Below are positions 8,954 to 16,826 of a DNA stretch of 45,589 bases, in pieces. This DNA comes from Oscillospiraceae bacterium. GTDB taxonomy: Bacteria > Bacillota_A > Clostridia > Oscillospirales > Oscillospiraceae. Where the stretch lies: positions 1 to 45,589 of the forward strand of contig CADAPN010000011.1 in assembly GCA_902789835.1 (NCBI GenBank), written 5' to 3'. The notes under the pieces are model-generated. The model ran no database searches, had not been told where the DNA came from, and saw nothing but the letters and a program-made list of their open reading frames with translations. A program made the translations under genes and the position numbers. How positions within the stretch are numbered: the first letter of the stretch is position 1; each line of letters starts with the position of its first letter.

Positions 8954-9534
8954 TGTGCCTCTCCCAATCTACGGATGACCCTTGCCGGGTTACCGGCAAT
9001 CACGGAATTTGGTTCAAACTTTCCCGTTACAACCGCTCCTGCTCCGACAACGCAGCCTTCCCCCAGTACCGTTCCCTTGAGAATAATGGCATTACATCCG
9101 ATAAAGCAGTTTTTCCCAATCGTCACCGGCTTCGCCGGAATCAAATCTGAATTGCCCCCCTGTGGATCATCTAAAAGCTGATTTCGTACTTCAAATTCGA
9201 TTGGGTGAAAATCGTTGTCCAGTATTTTCACGTTCCCGCCGATCGCCGTATTATCACCGATGGTAATCCCCGCCCTGGCATAAATAGTTGCACCGCTGAT
9301 TCCAACATGGTTTCCAATGTGAATGTAGGCCTCCGGGCTTCTTGTCACAATGATTGTACGGCTATACAGCCCGACAAGATTCGAAAGGAAAGATGACTTG
9401 ATCGTACAGTTATCTCCAATTGTGAGCACAGCTCCTCTTTTGTTATAAATCAGGGGAGCCCCTTTCAGGATAAGGTTTTTCCCATACTGTACATTCATCG
9501 CTTTCATGATCAGCTTGAACCAGTTACTGGTCAT
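8950..9534 (-). CDS. hexapeptide-repeat acetyltransferase (maltose O-acetyltransferase-like)
   Basis: 194 residues, left-handed beta-helix: LTIGDNCTIKSSF, YIHIGNHVGISGATIYA, ITIGDNTAIGGNVKILDNDFHP with the likely catalytic His, then VTIGKNCFIGCNAIILKG and the end loop NSVIAGNPARVIRRLG. It should transfer acetyl from acetyl-CoA to a sugar hydroxyl or amine. It might serve as the FdtC-type N-acetylase for the fdtA/fdtB product, but it lies 5 kb from those genes and the fold does not reveal the substrate. AAAGGAG precedes the ATG. It is the last gene before base composition rises toward the GDP-fucose genes. Confidence 0.86.
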   Translation of the reverse strand: MTSNWFKLIMKAMNVQYGKNLILKGAPLIYNKRGAVLTIGDNCTIKSSFLSNLVGLYSRTIIVTRSPEAYIHIGNHVGISGATIYARAGITIGDNTAIGGNVKILDNDFHPIEFEVRNQLLDDPQGGNSDLIPAKPVTIGKNCFIGCNAIILKGTVLGEGCVVGAGAVVTGKFEPNSVIAGNPARVIRRLGEAQ

Positions 9535-9546
9535 ATGAGACTCCTT

Positions 9547-10527
9547 TCAGCAGCTTACATTCAGCAGCTGCGCCTTGCCGTGTAGTTTCAACGGAATCGA
9601 CTCTGCCGGAATGAATATGCAGTCCCCTTTGAAAAACGGGATCATAATTTGCTCTCCGAACAAAACCCCACAGCCTTCGGTGCACAGCAAGGCATGGAAG
9701 CTGTTGCTGTCCGTCTGAAAGGCCGCGAGATCCCGTTGGATTTCCGTATTCAGAAGCATCCGCGCTACCTGGAAGTACCTACAGCGTCCCAGCAGTTCTT
9801 CTGCACAGCCATTTCGATACTTCATGACACGCATTGGCTGCCGCGGAGCAGAGGAAACAGTCAGTTTTGCCACATCAAGCGCCCTGTCAATGTGCAGGGC
9901 TCTTTTCTCTCCCCGGCGGTCTGTCCGGTCATAGTCGTAGAGGCGGTACGTTACATTGCTGTTTTCCTGGATCTCCGCCAGCAGGACTCCGGCACCGATC
10001 GCATGGACCGTTCCAGCCTCCACAAAGAATACTTCATTTTTATGTACCGGGATATGATTGAGTTCACTCTCGATTCTCTTCTCACGGATCGCGCTCTCTG
10101 CCTGCTCCCGGTCCATGCTTCTCCGAAATCCATAGATCAGTTTCGCATCCTGTGTCGCTGCCAGTACATACCACAGTTCGGTCTTCCCGAGACTGTTCTC
10201 ATGCTGCAAAGCATAATCATCGTCTGGGTGTACCTGAATAGAGAGATTCTGTTTCGCGTCAATGAGTTTAATCAAGATGGGAAGCTCTGCTTTTCCCCCC
10301 ATAAGCCGAAGCGGATGCGTTCCGAGAAATTCCGGATGCCTCGCCAGTACCCCGCCGAGCGGCTCTCCTGTTTCTGCGACTACACTCTGTCCATCCGGAT
10401 GCGTACTGCATTCCCAGGTTTCCGCAAGCGGCGAGAGTGCGATTTTTTTCCCGAAGTCGTCATTCAGTCTGCTGCCGCCCCATAGATAATTCTTGGCTGC
10501 CGGTTTAAGCAGAAGCGGTTTATTCAT
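9547..10527 (-). CDS. manA: mannose-6-phosphate isomerase, type I
   Basis: 326 residues, a short Gram-positive-type cupin isomerase converting fructose 6-phosphate to mannose 6-phosphate, the entry to GDP-mannose. Zinc ligands are visible: the Gln and His of LSIQVHPDDDYA, the Glu of LGKTELWYVL and the His of FFVEAGTVHAIGAG. The opening LKPAAKNYLWGGSRL and AETWECSTHPDGQS are characteristic. The frame is open upstream to 10584 inside manC, but the ATG at 10527 overlaps the manC stop (AATGAATAA) and begins the protein where homologues begin. Expression is therefore coupled to manC. Confidence 0.92.
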   Translation of the reverse strand: MNKPLLLKPAAKNYLWGGSRLNDDFGKKIALSPLAETWECSTHPDGQSVVAETGEPLGGVLARHPEFLGTHPLRLMGGKAELPILIKLIDAKQNLSIQVHPDDDYALQHENSLGKTELWYVLAATQDAKLIYGFRRSMDREQAESAIREKRIESELNHIPVHKNEVFFVEAGTVHAIGAGVLLAEIQENSNVTYRLYDYDRTDRRGEKRALHIDRALDVAKLTVSSAPRQPMRVMKYRNGCAEELLGRCRYFQVARMLLNTEIQRDLAAFQTDSNSFHALLCTEGCGVLFGEQIMIPFFKGDCIFIPAESIPLKLHGKAQLLNVSC

Positions 10528-11836
10528 TGAGCTCATACTTATGCTTGTCGGCAGCTGAAATATTTCTGCCCAGCTGCACCTCAATCATCTGCAGTTTTGT
10601 CTCGGCAATCACAGTGTGTCTGCAGCCTGCCGCCATCGTAATGACATCGCCTACCCGAACAGGCTGCTCCATACCGTCCACGATCGTCCGTCCGGTTCCG
10701 CTGACGACGGTCCAGACCTCATCCCGGTGGTCATGGCTGTGATAGTTCATCCGATGTCCCGGATTCAGAGTTACTTTGACTGTCATACTGTTCTCTTCCA
10801 CATCCAGGACGAGATAGGAACCCCAGCTTTTTTCCGCAAACATGACCTGCCGGTCGATTGCATCCACATAGGGCTTAATATAGCTGCTCTGGGCCTTATC
10901 TGCCACAAGGATACCCTCCGGCGAGGCGGAGACGACCGCATCCTTCAGTCCCATGGCCAGGATCGGGACTCCAAGTTCATTGATTACATGGACATTGGTG
11001 CAGGTATCGTCCATCCGGACATCGCCTACGGAAGCTTCTCCCATTGCCTCGCTCAGGGTATTCCAGGTGCCGAGGTCCTTCCACTGCCCTCCGAAGCGGA
11101 GAACCTCGATATCCGGTTCATGCTCTACAACCGCGTAATCGAAAGAAATCTTCGGCAGGGTCTCATACCTCTCATACAGGTCTTTGTAATCCGTATAATT
11201 CAGAAGTTTACGCGCCCGGTCAAGCACGTAGCGGAGCTTGCAGGCAAACACGCCGCCGTTCCAAAGGCCTCCGTCATCGATATATTTCTGAGCCGTTGCC
11301 GCATCCGGCTTCTCCTTGAAGCCGGATACTCTGGATCGTTTGTTCTGATCAACCGGCATAATATAGCCGTACTTTTCAGAGGGATAAGTCGGGTCAATCC
11401 CCATCAGGGTCAGATTTGCCTCCCCCTGCTGTGCCAGCGTCCAGAGCTCTTGAATGGCTTCAAAATAATCCTCATTCACATATGGATCCACCGGGCAGAT
11501 AACCACTGCTTCCTCTTCCTGCACGCCCTTTTCATCGTGCAGATACGCGGCTGCAAGCGCAATCGCCGGGAAGGTATCGCGTCGACAGGGCTCCACACTG
11601 ATGTCAATCTGCTCTCCCAGTTGATTATGCAGTGCAGAAATCTGTGACTTGCTCGTGGCGATGGTCACCGTCGCATCCGGATCCACCGAAAGGATTTGCC
11701 TGTAGACACGCTGTACCATGGATTCGTAGTTTCCGTCCGGAGTCCGGAAGATTTTGATAAACTGCTTGGAGCGGATGTCGTTGGACAGCGGCCAAAGCCG
11801 TTTTCCGGAACCGCCGCTGAGAAGGATGATATTCAT
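10520..11836 (-). CDS. manC: mannose-1-phosphate guanylyltransferase with C-terminal cupin
   Basis: 438 residues making GDP-mannose from GTP and mannose 1-phosphate. The nucleotidyltransferase signature LLSGGSGKRLWPLSND followed by KQF is at residues 5-25; FKEKPDAATAQKYI and WNGGVFACKLR are the sugar-nucleotide pocket. The last 100 residues are a cupin (MNYHSHDHRDEVWTVVSGTG) as in type II PMI/GMP enzymes. A separate manA follows, so the isomerase activity may be redundant. GGAG precedes the ATG, and the gene starts 3 bp after the fcl stop. Phosphomannomutase, which must act between ManA and ManC, is not in the window. Confidence 0.92.
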   Translation of the reverse strand: MNIILLSGGSGKRLWPLSNDIRSKQFIKIFRTPDGNYESMVQRVYRQILSVDPDATVTIATSKSQISALHNQLGEQIDISVEPCRRDTFPAIALAAAYLHDEKGVQEEEAVVICPVDPYVNEDYFEAIQELWTLAQQGEANLTLMGIDPTYPSEKYGYIMPVDQNKRSRVSGFKEKPDAATAQKYIDDGGLWNGGVFACKLRYVLDRARKLLNYTDYKDLYERYETLPKISFDYAVVEHEPDIEVLRFGGQWKDLGTWNTLSEAMGEASVGDVRMDDTCTNVHVINELGVPILAMGLKDAVVSASPEGILVADKAQSSYIKPYVDAIDRQVMFAEKSWGSYLVLDVEENSMTVKVTLNPGHRMNYHSHDHRDEVWTVVSGTGRTIVDGMEQPVRVGDVITMAAGCRHTVIAETKLQMIEVQLGRNISAADKHKYELNE

Positions 11837-11838
11837 GT

Positions 11839-12783
11839 TTATCTCTCCGCCCGCATCGGATTATGCAGGAAGTCCTCGTAGGCCAGACGAATTCCGTCCT
11901 CCAGTTCCGTTTTATACGTCCAGCCAAGCGCGGCTGCTTTGCTGACATCCAAAAGTTTTCTCGGCGTTCCGTTCGGCTTTGTGGTGTCCCACTCGATTCT
12001 TCCGGTATAGCCGACAACCTTCGCGACCAGTTCCGTAAGCTCCCTGATGCTCAGTTCTTTTCCGGTCCCTGCATTTACGGTCTCATTGCCGCTGTAATGG
12101 TTCAGCAGGAAGACACAGAGATTGGCCAGATCATCCACATAAAGAAACTCCCGGAGCGGTGTGCCGTCCCCCCAGCAGGTAACAGATTCCGCGCCTGCTT
12201 CCTTTGCTTCATGGAACCGGCGGATCAGAGCCGGCAGCACATGGCTGTGCAGCGGATGATAATTGTCATTCGGTCCGTAGAGATTGGTCGGCATGACGGA
12301 AATGAAGTCTGTCCCGTACTGCCGGTTCAGGAATTCACAGTATTTCAAGCCGCTGATCTTCGCCAGCGCATAGGCCTCATTGGTCTTTTCCAGTTCTCCG
12401 GTCAGCAGACAGCTTTCCTTCATCGGCTGAGGAGCAAGCCGCGGATAGATGCAGCTTGATCCAAGAAAAAGCAGCTTCCTGCAGCCGTTTTTCCAGGCCG
12501 CGTGGATCACATTCATCTCCAGCATCATGTTGTCGTACATAAAATCCGCCAGTGCATTCTGATTTGCCACAATGCCCCCGACTTTGGCCGCGGCAAGTAC
12601 GACATACTCCGGTTTCTCCCGGGCAAAGAATTCTTCCACCTGATCCTGGCGCATCAGGTCCAGCTCTTTGTGCGTCCTGGTCACGAGATTGGTATAGCCC
12701 TGCCGCTCCAGTTCTCTCTTAATGGCACTGCCGACCATTCCGCGGTGCCCTGCGACATAGATTTTTGCGTCCTTATCCATCAT
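11839..12783 (-). CDS. fcl: GDP-L-fucose synthase
   Basis: 314 residues, extended short-chain dehydrogenase. It performs the 3,5-epimerisation and NADPH-dependent reduction of GDP-4-keto-6-deoxymannose to GDP-L-fucose. The NADP site is [13 protein letters not shown] (the GxxGxxG of this family), followed by [12 protein letters not shown]. The catalytic Ser is in [15 protein letters not shown] and the Tyr/Lys pair in [33 protein letters not shown], with the epimerase residues, is also typical. Two ATG codons are adjacent at the start with only a distant GGAG, so either is possible. It sits between gmd and manC in one run. Confidence 0.95.
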   Translation of the reverse strand: MMDKDAKIYVAGHRGMVGSAIKRELERQGYTNLVTRTHKELDLMRQDQVEEFFAREKPEYVVLAAAKVGGIVANQNALADFMYDNMMLEMNVIHAAWKNGCRKLLFLGSSCIYPRLAPQPMKESCLLTGELEKTNEAYALAKISGLKYCEFLNRQYGTDFISVMPTNLYGPNDNYHPLHSHVLPALIRRFHEAKEAGAESVTCWGDGTPLREFLYVDDLANLCVFLLNHYSGNETVNAGTGKELSIRELTELVAKVVGYTGRIEWDTTKPNGTPRKLLDVSKAAALGWTYKTELEDGIRLAYEDFLHNPMRAER

Positions 12784-12806
12784 GATTAGATACCGTTCTT
12801 TCTCCG

Positions 12807-13874
12807 TTATGCCATGGCGCCTGCCGCCATCCGATGCTTTTCCCGCTCCGCTGCTGCCTTCTTCATATCATGCTCGGTCATCAGGCGCACCAGCTCTTCA
12901 AAACTTGTCTTCGTCGGGTTCCAGCCCAGTTCCTTTCTGGCCTTTGAAGGATCGCCCAGAAGATTCACAACATCCGTTGGGCGGTAGAAGGCGGGGGACA
13001 CCTCCACGAGGACTTTACCGCTTGCCTTGTCGATGCCCTTTTCTTCCAGTCCCTCCCCCTGCCATTTCAGTTCAATACCGGCATAATGGAACGCTAGGGT
13101 AGCAAAATCCCGTACGGAATGTTGCTGCCCCGTTGCGATCACATAATCCTCCGGCTTCTCATTCTGGAGGATGAGCCACATGCACTCCACATAGTCTTTG
13201 GCATAGCCCCAGTCGCGAAGCGAGGAAAGATTCCCCAGATAGAGCTTGTCCTGAATTCCCTGGGCAATACGTGCCGCGGCCTGTGTGATTTTTCGTGTAA
13301 CAAAGGTCTCTCCCCGGCGCTCCGATTCATGGTTGAACAGGATTCCGGAGCAGCAGAACATATGATATGCTTCCCTGTACTCCTTTATAATCCAGTATCC
13401 GTACAGTTTGGCCACCGCATAAGGCGAATAGGGGTGAAACGGTGTCTTCTCATTCTGAGGCACCTCTTCCACTTTTCCGTACAGTTCGCTGGTCGAGGCC
13501 TGATAAATCCGGCAGGTATCTCCGAGACCGCAGACTCGAACCGCCTCCAGCACCCGCAGTACGCCGGTCGCATCCACATCCGCGGTAAACTCCGGAACGT
13601 CAAAGCTGACCTGTACATGGCTCTGCGCCGCCAGGTTATAAATCTCGTCCGGCCGCACTGCTGCAATGATCTTGACGAGACTCATCGAATCCGTCAGATC
13701 GCCGTAATGCAGATGGAAGTGCTCCCTTCCCTCCAGGTGTGCAATTCTCTCCCGGAAATCTACCGAAGAGCGGCGTATGATCCCATGGACCTCATAACCC
13801 TTCTCCAGCAGAAATTCCGACAGATATGATCCGTCCTGTCCGGTTACTCCGGTAATCAATGCTCTCTTCATCAT
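12807..13874 (-). CDS. gmd: GDP-mannose 4,6-dehydratase
   Basis: 355 residues, short-chain dehydrogenase fold with tightly bound NADP. It converts GDP-mannose to GDP-4-keto-6-deoxymannose for Fcl. Seen directly: [50 protein letters not shown], the catalytic [30 protein letters not shown] with Tyr and Lys, and [14 protein letters not shown]. The C-terminal 20 residues are extra, charged and alanine-rich. GGAGG lies about 15 bp before the two adjacent ATG codons, farther than ideal, and is embedded in a duplicated CAATTGATC (13882-13890 and 13894-13902). Confidence 0.96.
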   Translation of the reverse strand: MMKRALITGVTGQDGSYLSEFLLEKGYEVHGIIRRSSVDFRERIAHLEGREHFHLHYGDLTDSMSLVKIIAAVRPDEIYNLAAQSHVQVSFDVPEFTADVDATGVLRVLEAVRVCGLGDTCRIYQASTSELYGKVEEVPQNEKTPFHPYSPYAVAKLYGYWIIKEYREAYHMFCCSGILFNHESERRGETFVTRKITQAAARIAQGIQDKLYLGNLSSLRDWGYAKDYVECMWLILQNEKPEDYVIATGQQHSVRDFATLAFHYAGIELKWQGEGLEEKGIDKASGKVLVEVSPAFYRPTDVVNLLGDPSKARKELGWNPTKTSFEELVRLMTEHDMKKAAAEREKHRMAAGAMA

Positions 13875-13913
13875 CAGACTTCAATTGATCCTCCAATTGA
13901 TCAAAAAGTATTA

Positions 13914-15431
13914 TCACATTGCTCCATCCCTGTTGAAAACAGTGATAATTGTTTTCAGCAGAATACGCAGGTCCAGTCCGAGATCCCAGTGTTCGATGTA
14001 TTCCGTATCAAGCCGTACAACTTCTTCAAAGTCCGTGATTTTACTTCGCCCGCTGACCTGCCACAAACCGGTAATTCCCGGTTTGAAAGAGAGCCTCGCC
14101 CGGTGGTGGTACGCGTACTTCTCCCACTCGTCTATTGTCGGCGGCCTTGTTCCCACCAGACTCATATTCCCGATCAGGACATTCCAGAACTGCGGAAACT
14201 CATCCAGGGAATGCTCCCTCAGCCATTCTCCGATTCCCGTTTTTTTTGTACCGTCCGGCAGAATCTCATTTCCGATAATGCGTGGATCGAAGTCCAGTTT
14301 GAACATCATGCCGTCTTCCACACGGTTCTGATCCAGAAACTCCTTCTTCCGCTCTTCGGCGTCCAGATACATCGTACGGATTTTATAGATTTTAAAATGC
14401 TTTCCGTTCTGTCCGACCCGCTCCTGTTTAAACAGCGCGGGTCCGGGAGACTTCTTTCGGATCACAGGTCCGAAGACAAGCACAATCAGCAGGGCAAACA
14501 CACTGCCCACAAGGCCTCCAAGGAGATCCATCAGGCGTTTCAGAAACAGCTGCAGCGGGGATGCAAAATTTGCGGTCATGGTAACCACATGAAAGCCGTT
14601 CACGTTTTCAACGAAACTGCGGCCTTTGTGTCCGCCAAGCGGTACCCGGATATGGATCGGAACCGCCATCTGGCGGCATGCATCCACCAGGGCAGCCACC
14701 GTTCCCTGCTCCAGCTTATGGTTCGGCCCACCCTCTGTCTCTGACTCCATCTCCTGCATTGCATCCAGGCCCGCCATATCCGTATAGAGGAAAACCTCGT
14801 CTACCCATTCCCGACAGATATACTGAGCGGCATCGGATAGCCCCGCAACAACAGGCAAGCCGCAAACGGTCTCCCCGGTCGCATTCCGGTCCGTAAGCAC
14901 CACACCGCTGAATCCCGCTTCGTCTTCCGAACTGCTCCGGGACAGAACCGTCTCCACATCCCGCTCAGCGCAGACAAGAATCATGCTGCGCTTTTCTCTC
15001 TGTCCGCTGTAAAGCCGAACCACACGTTTCCAGAGAAGCCGTGTGGAATAAGACAAAACCAGATGAAACAGCGTCGTCAGGGAAAGAATCGCACGGCTGT
15101 AGGTTCCGGACCACTTCATCACGAAGAGCAGAAGGATTTCCGCACCAAAGACCAGCAGCACCTGCTTGATTGTCTGACTGAACTCGACGAAATATCCCCG
15201 ATGCATAACATGGTGCATGGTGTTCAGCAGCACCGCGACAAACACGTCAATCAGAATCAGCAGAATCAAAATATTGCGATAAAGATCATCTGCAAACAGG
15301 TCGAACAGTTTATGGTATGTAAAATAATAATACGCATAATACGCCAGGAAAAGGGACAGCGCAAGACAGGCTGCATCCAAAAGGATGAAGTCCAGATGCT
15401 TGGTCCAGTTTTCACTGCTGCGTTTATACAT
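13914..15431 (-). CDS. polyprenyl glycosylphosphotransferase (WbaP/CpsE-like initiating transferase)
   Basis: 505 residues, the likely first membrane step of repeat-unit assembly, moving a sugar 1-phosphate to undecaprenyl phosphate. The N-terminal half has four or so hydrophobic helices and a CoA-binding-like Rossmann domain (SMILVCAERDVETVLS). The C-terminal catalytic domain starts at a long hydrophobic segment (GGLVGSVFALLIVLVF) and contains FKQERVGQNGKHFKIYKIRTM, the EHSLDEFPQFWNVLIGNMSLVGTRP region, and FKPGITGLWQVSGRS. It is immediately downstream of a PglE-like aminotransferase and upstream of gmd. Which sugar it uses (glucose, galactose or an N-acetylated diaminosugar) cannot be read from sequence. 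Confidence 0.93.
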   Translation of the reverse strand: MYKRSSENWTKHLDFILLDAACLALSLFLAYYAYYYFTYHKLFDLFADDLYRNILILLILIDVFVAVLLNTMHHVMHRGYFVEFSQTIKQVLLVFGAEILLLFVMKWSGTYSRAILSLTTLFHLVLSYSTRLLWKRVVRLYSGQREKRSMILVCAERDVETVLSRSSSEDEAGFSGVVLTDRNATGETVCGLPVVAGLSDAAQYICREWVDEVFLYTDMAGLDAMQEMESETEGGPNHKLEQGTVAALVDACRQMAVPIHIRVPLGGHKGRSFVENVNGFHVVTMTANFASPLQLFLKRLMDLLGGLVGSVFALLIVLVFGPVIRKKSPGPALFKQERVGQNGKHFKIYKIRTMYLDAEERKKEFLDQNRVEDGMMFKLDFDPRIIGNEILPDGTKKTGIGEWLREHSLDEFPQFWNVLIGNMSLVGTRPPTIDEWEKYAYHHRARLSFKPGITGLWQVSGRSKITDFEEVVRLDTEYIEHWDLGLDLRILLKTIITVFNRDGAM

Positions 15432-15513
15432 AAACTGTTTTTGCTCCTACCGTACTGATATTCTGCTCTCGTCGCGTAAGCCGTTTTCTGCGGTCATCAG
15501 GTTCTCTGCCTGT

Positions 15514-16785
15514 TTATTCAAAGCATCGGTGAATCAGTTCAATGACACCGCTCTGCTGTTCCGGCGTCATCTTGTTGTCGCTTGGCAGGCAGAGTCCCCG
15601 GTTAAAAATATCGTCTCCCACATCCCGGAAACCGGTTTCCCGTATATATGCGTTGCTTCTTGCACGGCCATTCCCGTTCCGGGTCACGAACGCATTCATC
15701 CTGTAAATCGGCTGCAGATGCATCGGTTTCCAGATCGGTCTGCCCTCTGCGTTATTTTTCGCCAGGGTCTCCAGGATCTCCGTCGGGCAGCTCTTGCCCC
15801 GCTCACTGACATAAAGTGCATCTCTGTCCCCCCGTACCTGTCGACACATGGCTTCCGGCCGAATCAGCATGCAGCTGAGCCAGAAGTTCGGCTCCGCCTC
15901 TTCGGCGGCATAGGGGTTCATTTCTACCGGAAGATCTGCCAGTCCGTCCCGATATCGCTCATATACCGCCTTCTTCTGTGCGATATGTTCCTCCAGATAA
16001 GGGAACTGGCCCCGGATGATTCCCGCGATGATGTTGCTCATGCGGTAGTTATAGCCCATTTCTTCATGCTGATACCATGCGGCGTCCTCCCGGCTCTGGG
16101 TTGACCACTTTCGGACTTTATTTGCATCCTCCTGACTGTCGCAGAGCAGAACTCCACCTGCGCTGCCGGTGATGATTTTATTGCCGTTAAAGGACAGGAC
16201 TCCGACATCTCCGAAGTTGCCGGTCTGAATTCCCCTGTAGGTTGCCCCAAAGGACTCCGCCGCATCTTCGACAATCAGCGCACCATGTGCATCCGCGATT
16301 TCCCTCAGTTCTTTTATTTTTCCGGGAGTTCCGTAGAGATGCGCAATGACAATCAGTCTGACCTCCGGATAAAGCTCGAAAGCCCGCTCCAGGGCTGCGG
16401 GATCCATATTCCAGGTATCATATTCCGTATCGATGAAGACGGCTTCTCCACCCTCATAAGCCACCGGATTCACCGTGGCATCAAAGGTCATATCGCTGCA
16501 GAAGACCTTTTTTCCTTCCAGAACACCATGTCCAATCTTCGGCTGACCGTAAAGCTTCTCCCCCGCCAGTTTTACGGCAAGGTGCAGGGCCGCGGTTCCG
16601 TTTGAGAGCCCCACCGCATATGGGCGCCCGATTTTTTCAGCCGCCAGGCGTTCCACCTCGTTAATGTTCTCGCCGACCGTGCTGACCCAGTTCGTGCGGA
16701 TGGCCTCATCGACCCATTTTTGCTCTTCTCCATGCATCGTCGGCGTGGAGAGCCAAACTTTTTTCTGAAACGGCATAATTGCCAC
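15514..16785 (-). CDS. DegT/DnrJ/EryC1/StrS aminotransferase (PglE-like)
   Basis: 423 residues, PLP-dependent. The lysine is K203 in LSFNGNKIITGSAGG, and the cofactor Asp is D174 in IVEDAAESFGATY. The opening VWLSTPTMHGEEQKWVDEAI and NWVSTVGENINEVER are those of the UDP-4-amino-4,6-dideoxy-N-acetyl-sugar transaminases that often precede an initiating phosphotransferase in Firmicutes, as here. The expected product would feed bacillosamine-type sugars, but neither the matching 4,6-dehydratase nor an acetyltransferase of PglD type is in the window. A GTG start with AAGGAGG 10 bp upstream is preferred over an ATG three codons later. Confidence 0.88.
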   Translation of the reverse strand: MAIMPFQKKVWLSTPTMHGEEQKWVDEAIRTNWVSTVGENINEVERLAAEKIGRPYAVGLSNGTAALHLAVKLAGEKLYGQPKIGHGVLEGKKVFCSDMTFDATVNPVAYEGGEAVFIDTEYDTWNMDPAALERAFELYPEVRLIVIAHLYGTPGKIKELREIADAHGALIVEDAAESFGATYRGIQTGNFGDVGVLSFNGNKIITGSAGGVLLCDSQEDANKVRKWSTQSREDAAWYQHEEMGYNYRMSNIIAGIIRGQFPYLEEHIAQKKAVYERYRDGLADLPVEMNPYAAEEAEPNFWLSCMLIRPEAMCRQVRGDRDALYVSERGKSCPTEILETLAKNNAEGRPIWKPMHLQPIYRMNAFVTRNGNGRARSNAYIRETGFRDVGDDIFNRGLCLPSDNKMTPEQQSGVIELIHRCFE

Positions 16786-16826
16786 TGTTCCGGTTCCTCC
16801 TTAACGTTGTTCGCGGCTTTTACCGG

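Noticed and set aside
13882..13902. Tandem CAATTGATC repeat before gmd
   Set aside because: Only two copies, and one encloses the ribosome site; too short to call a repeat element or operator.
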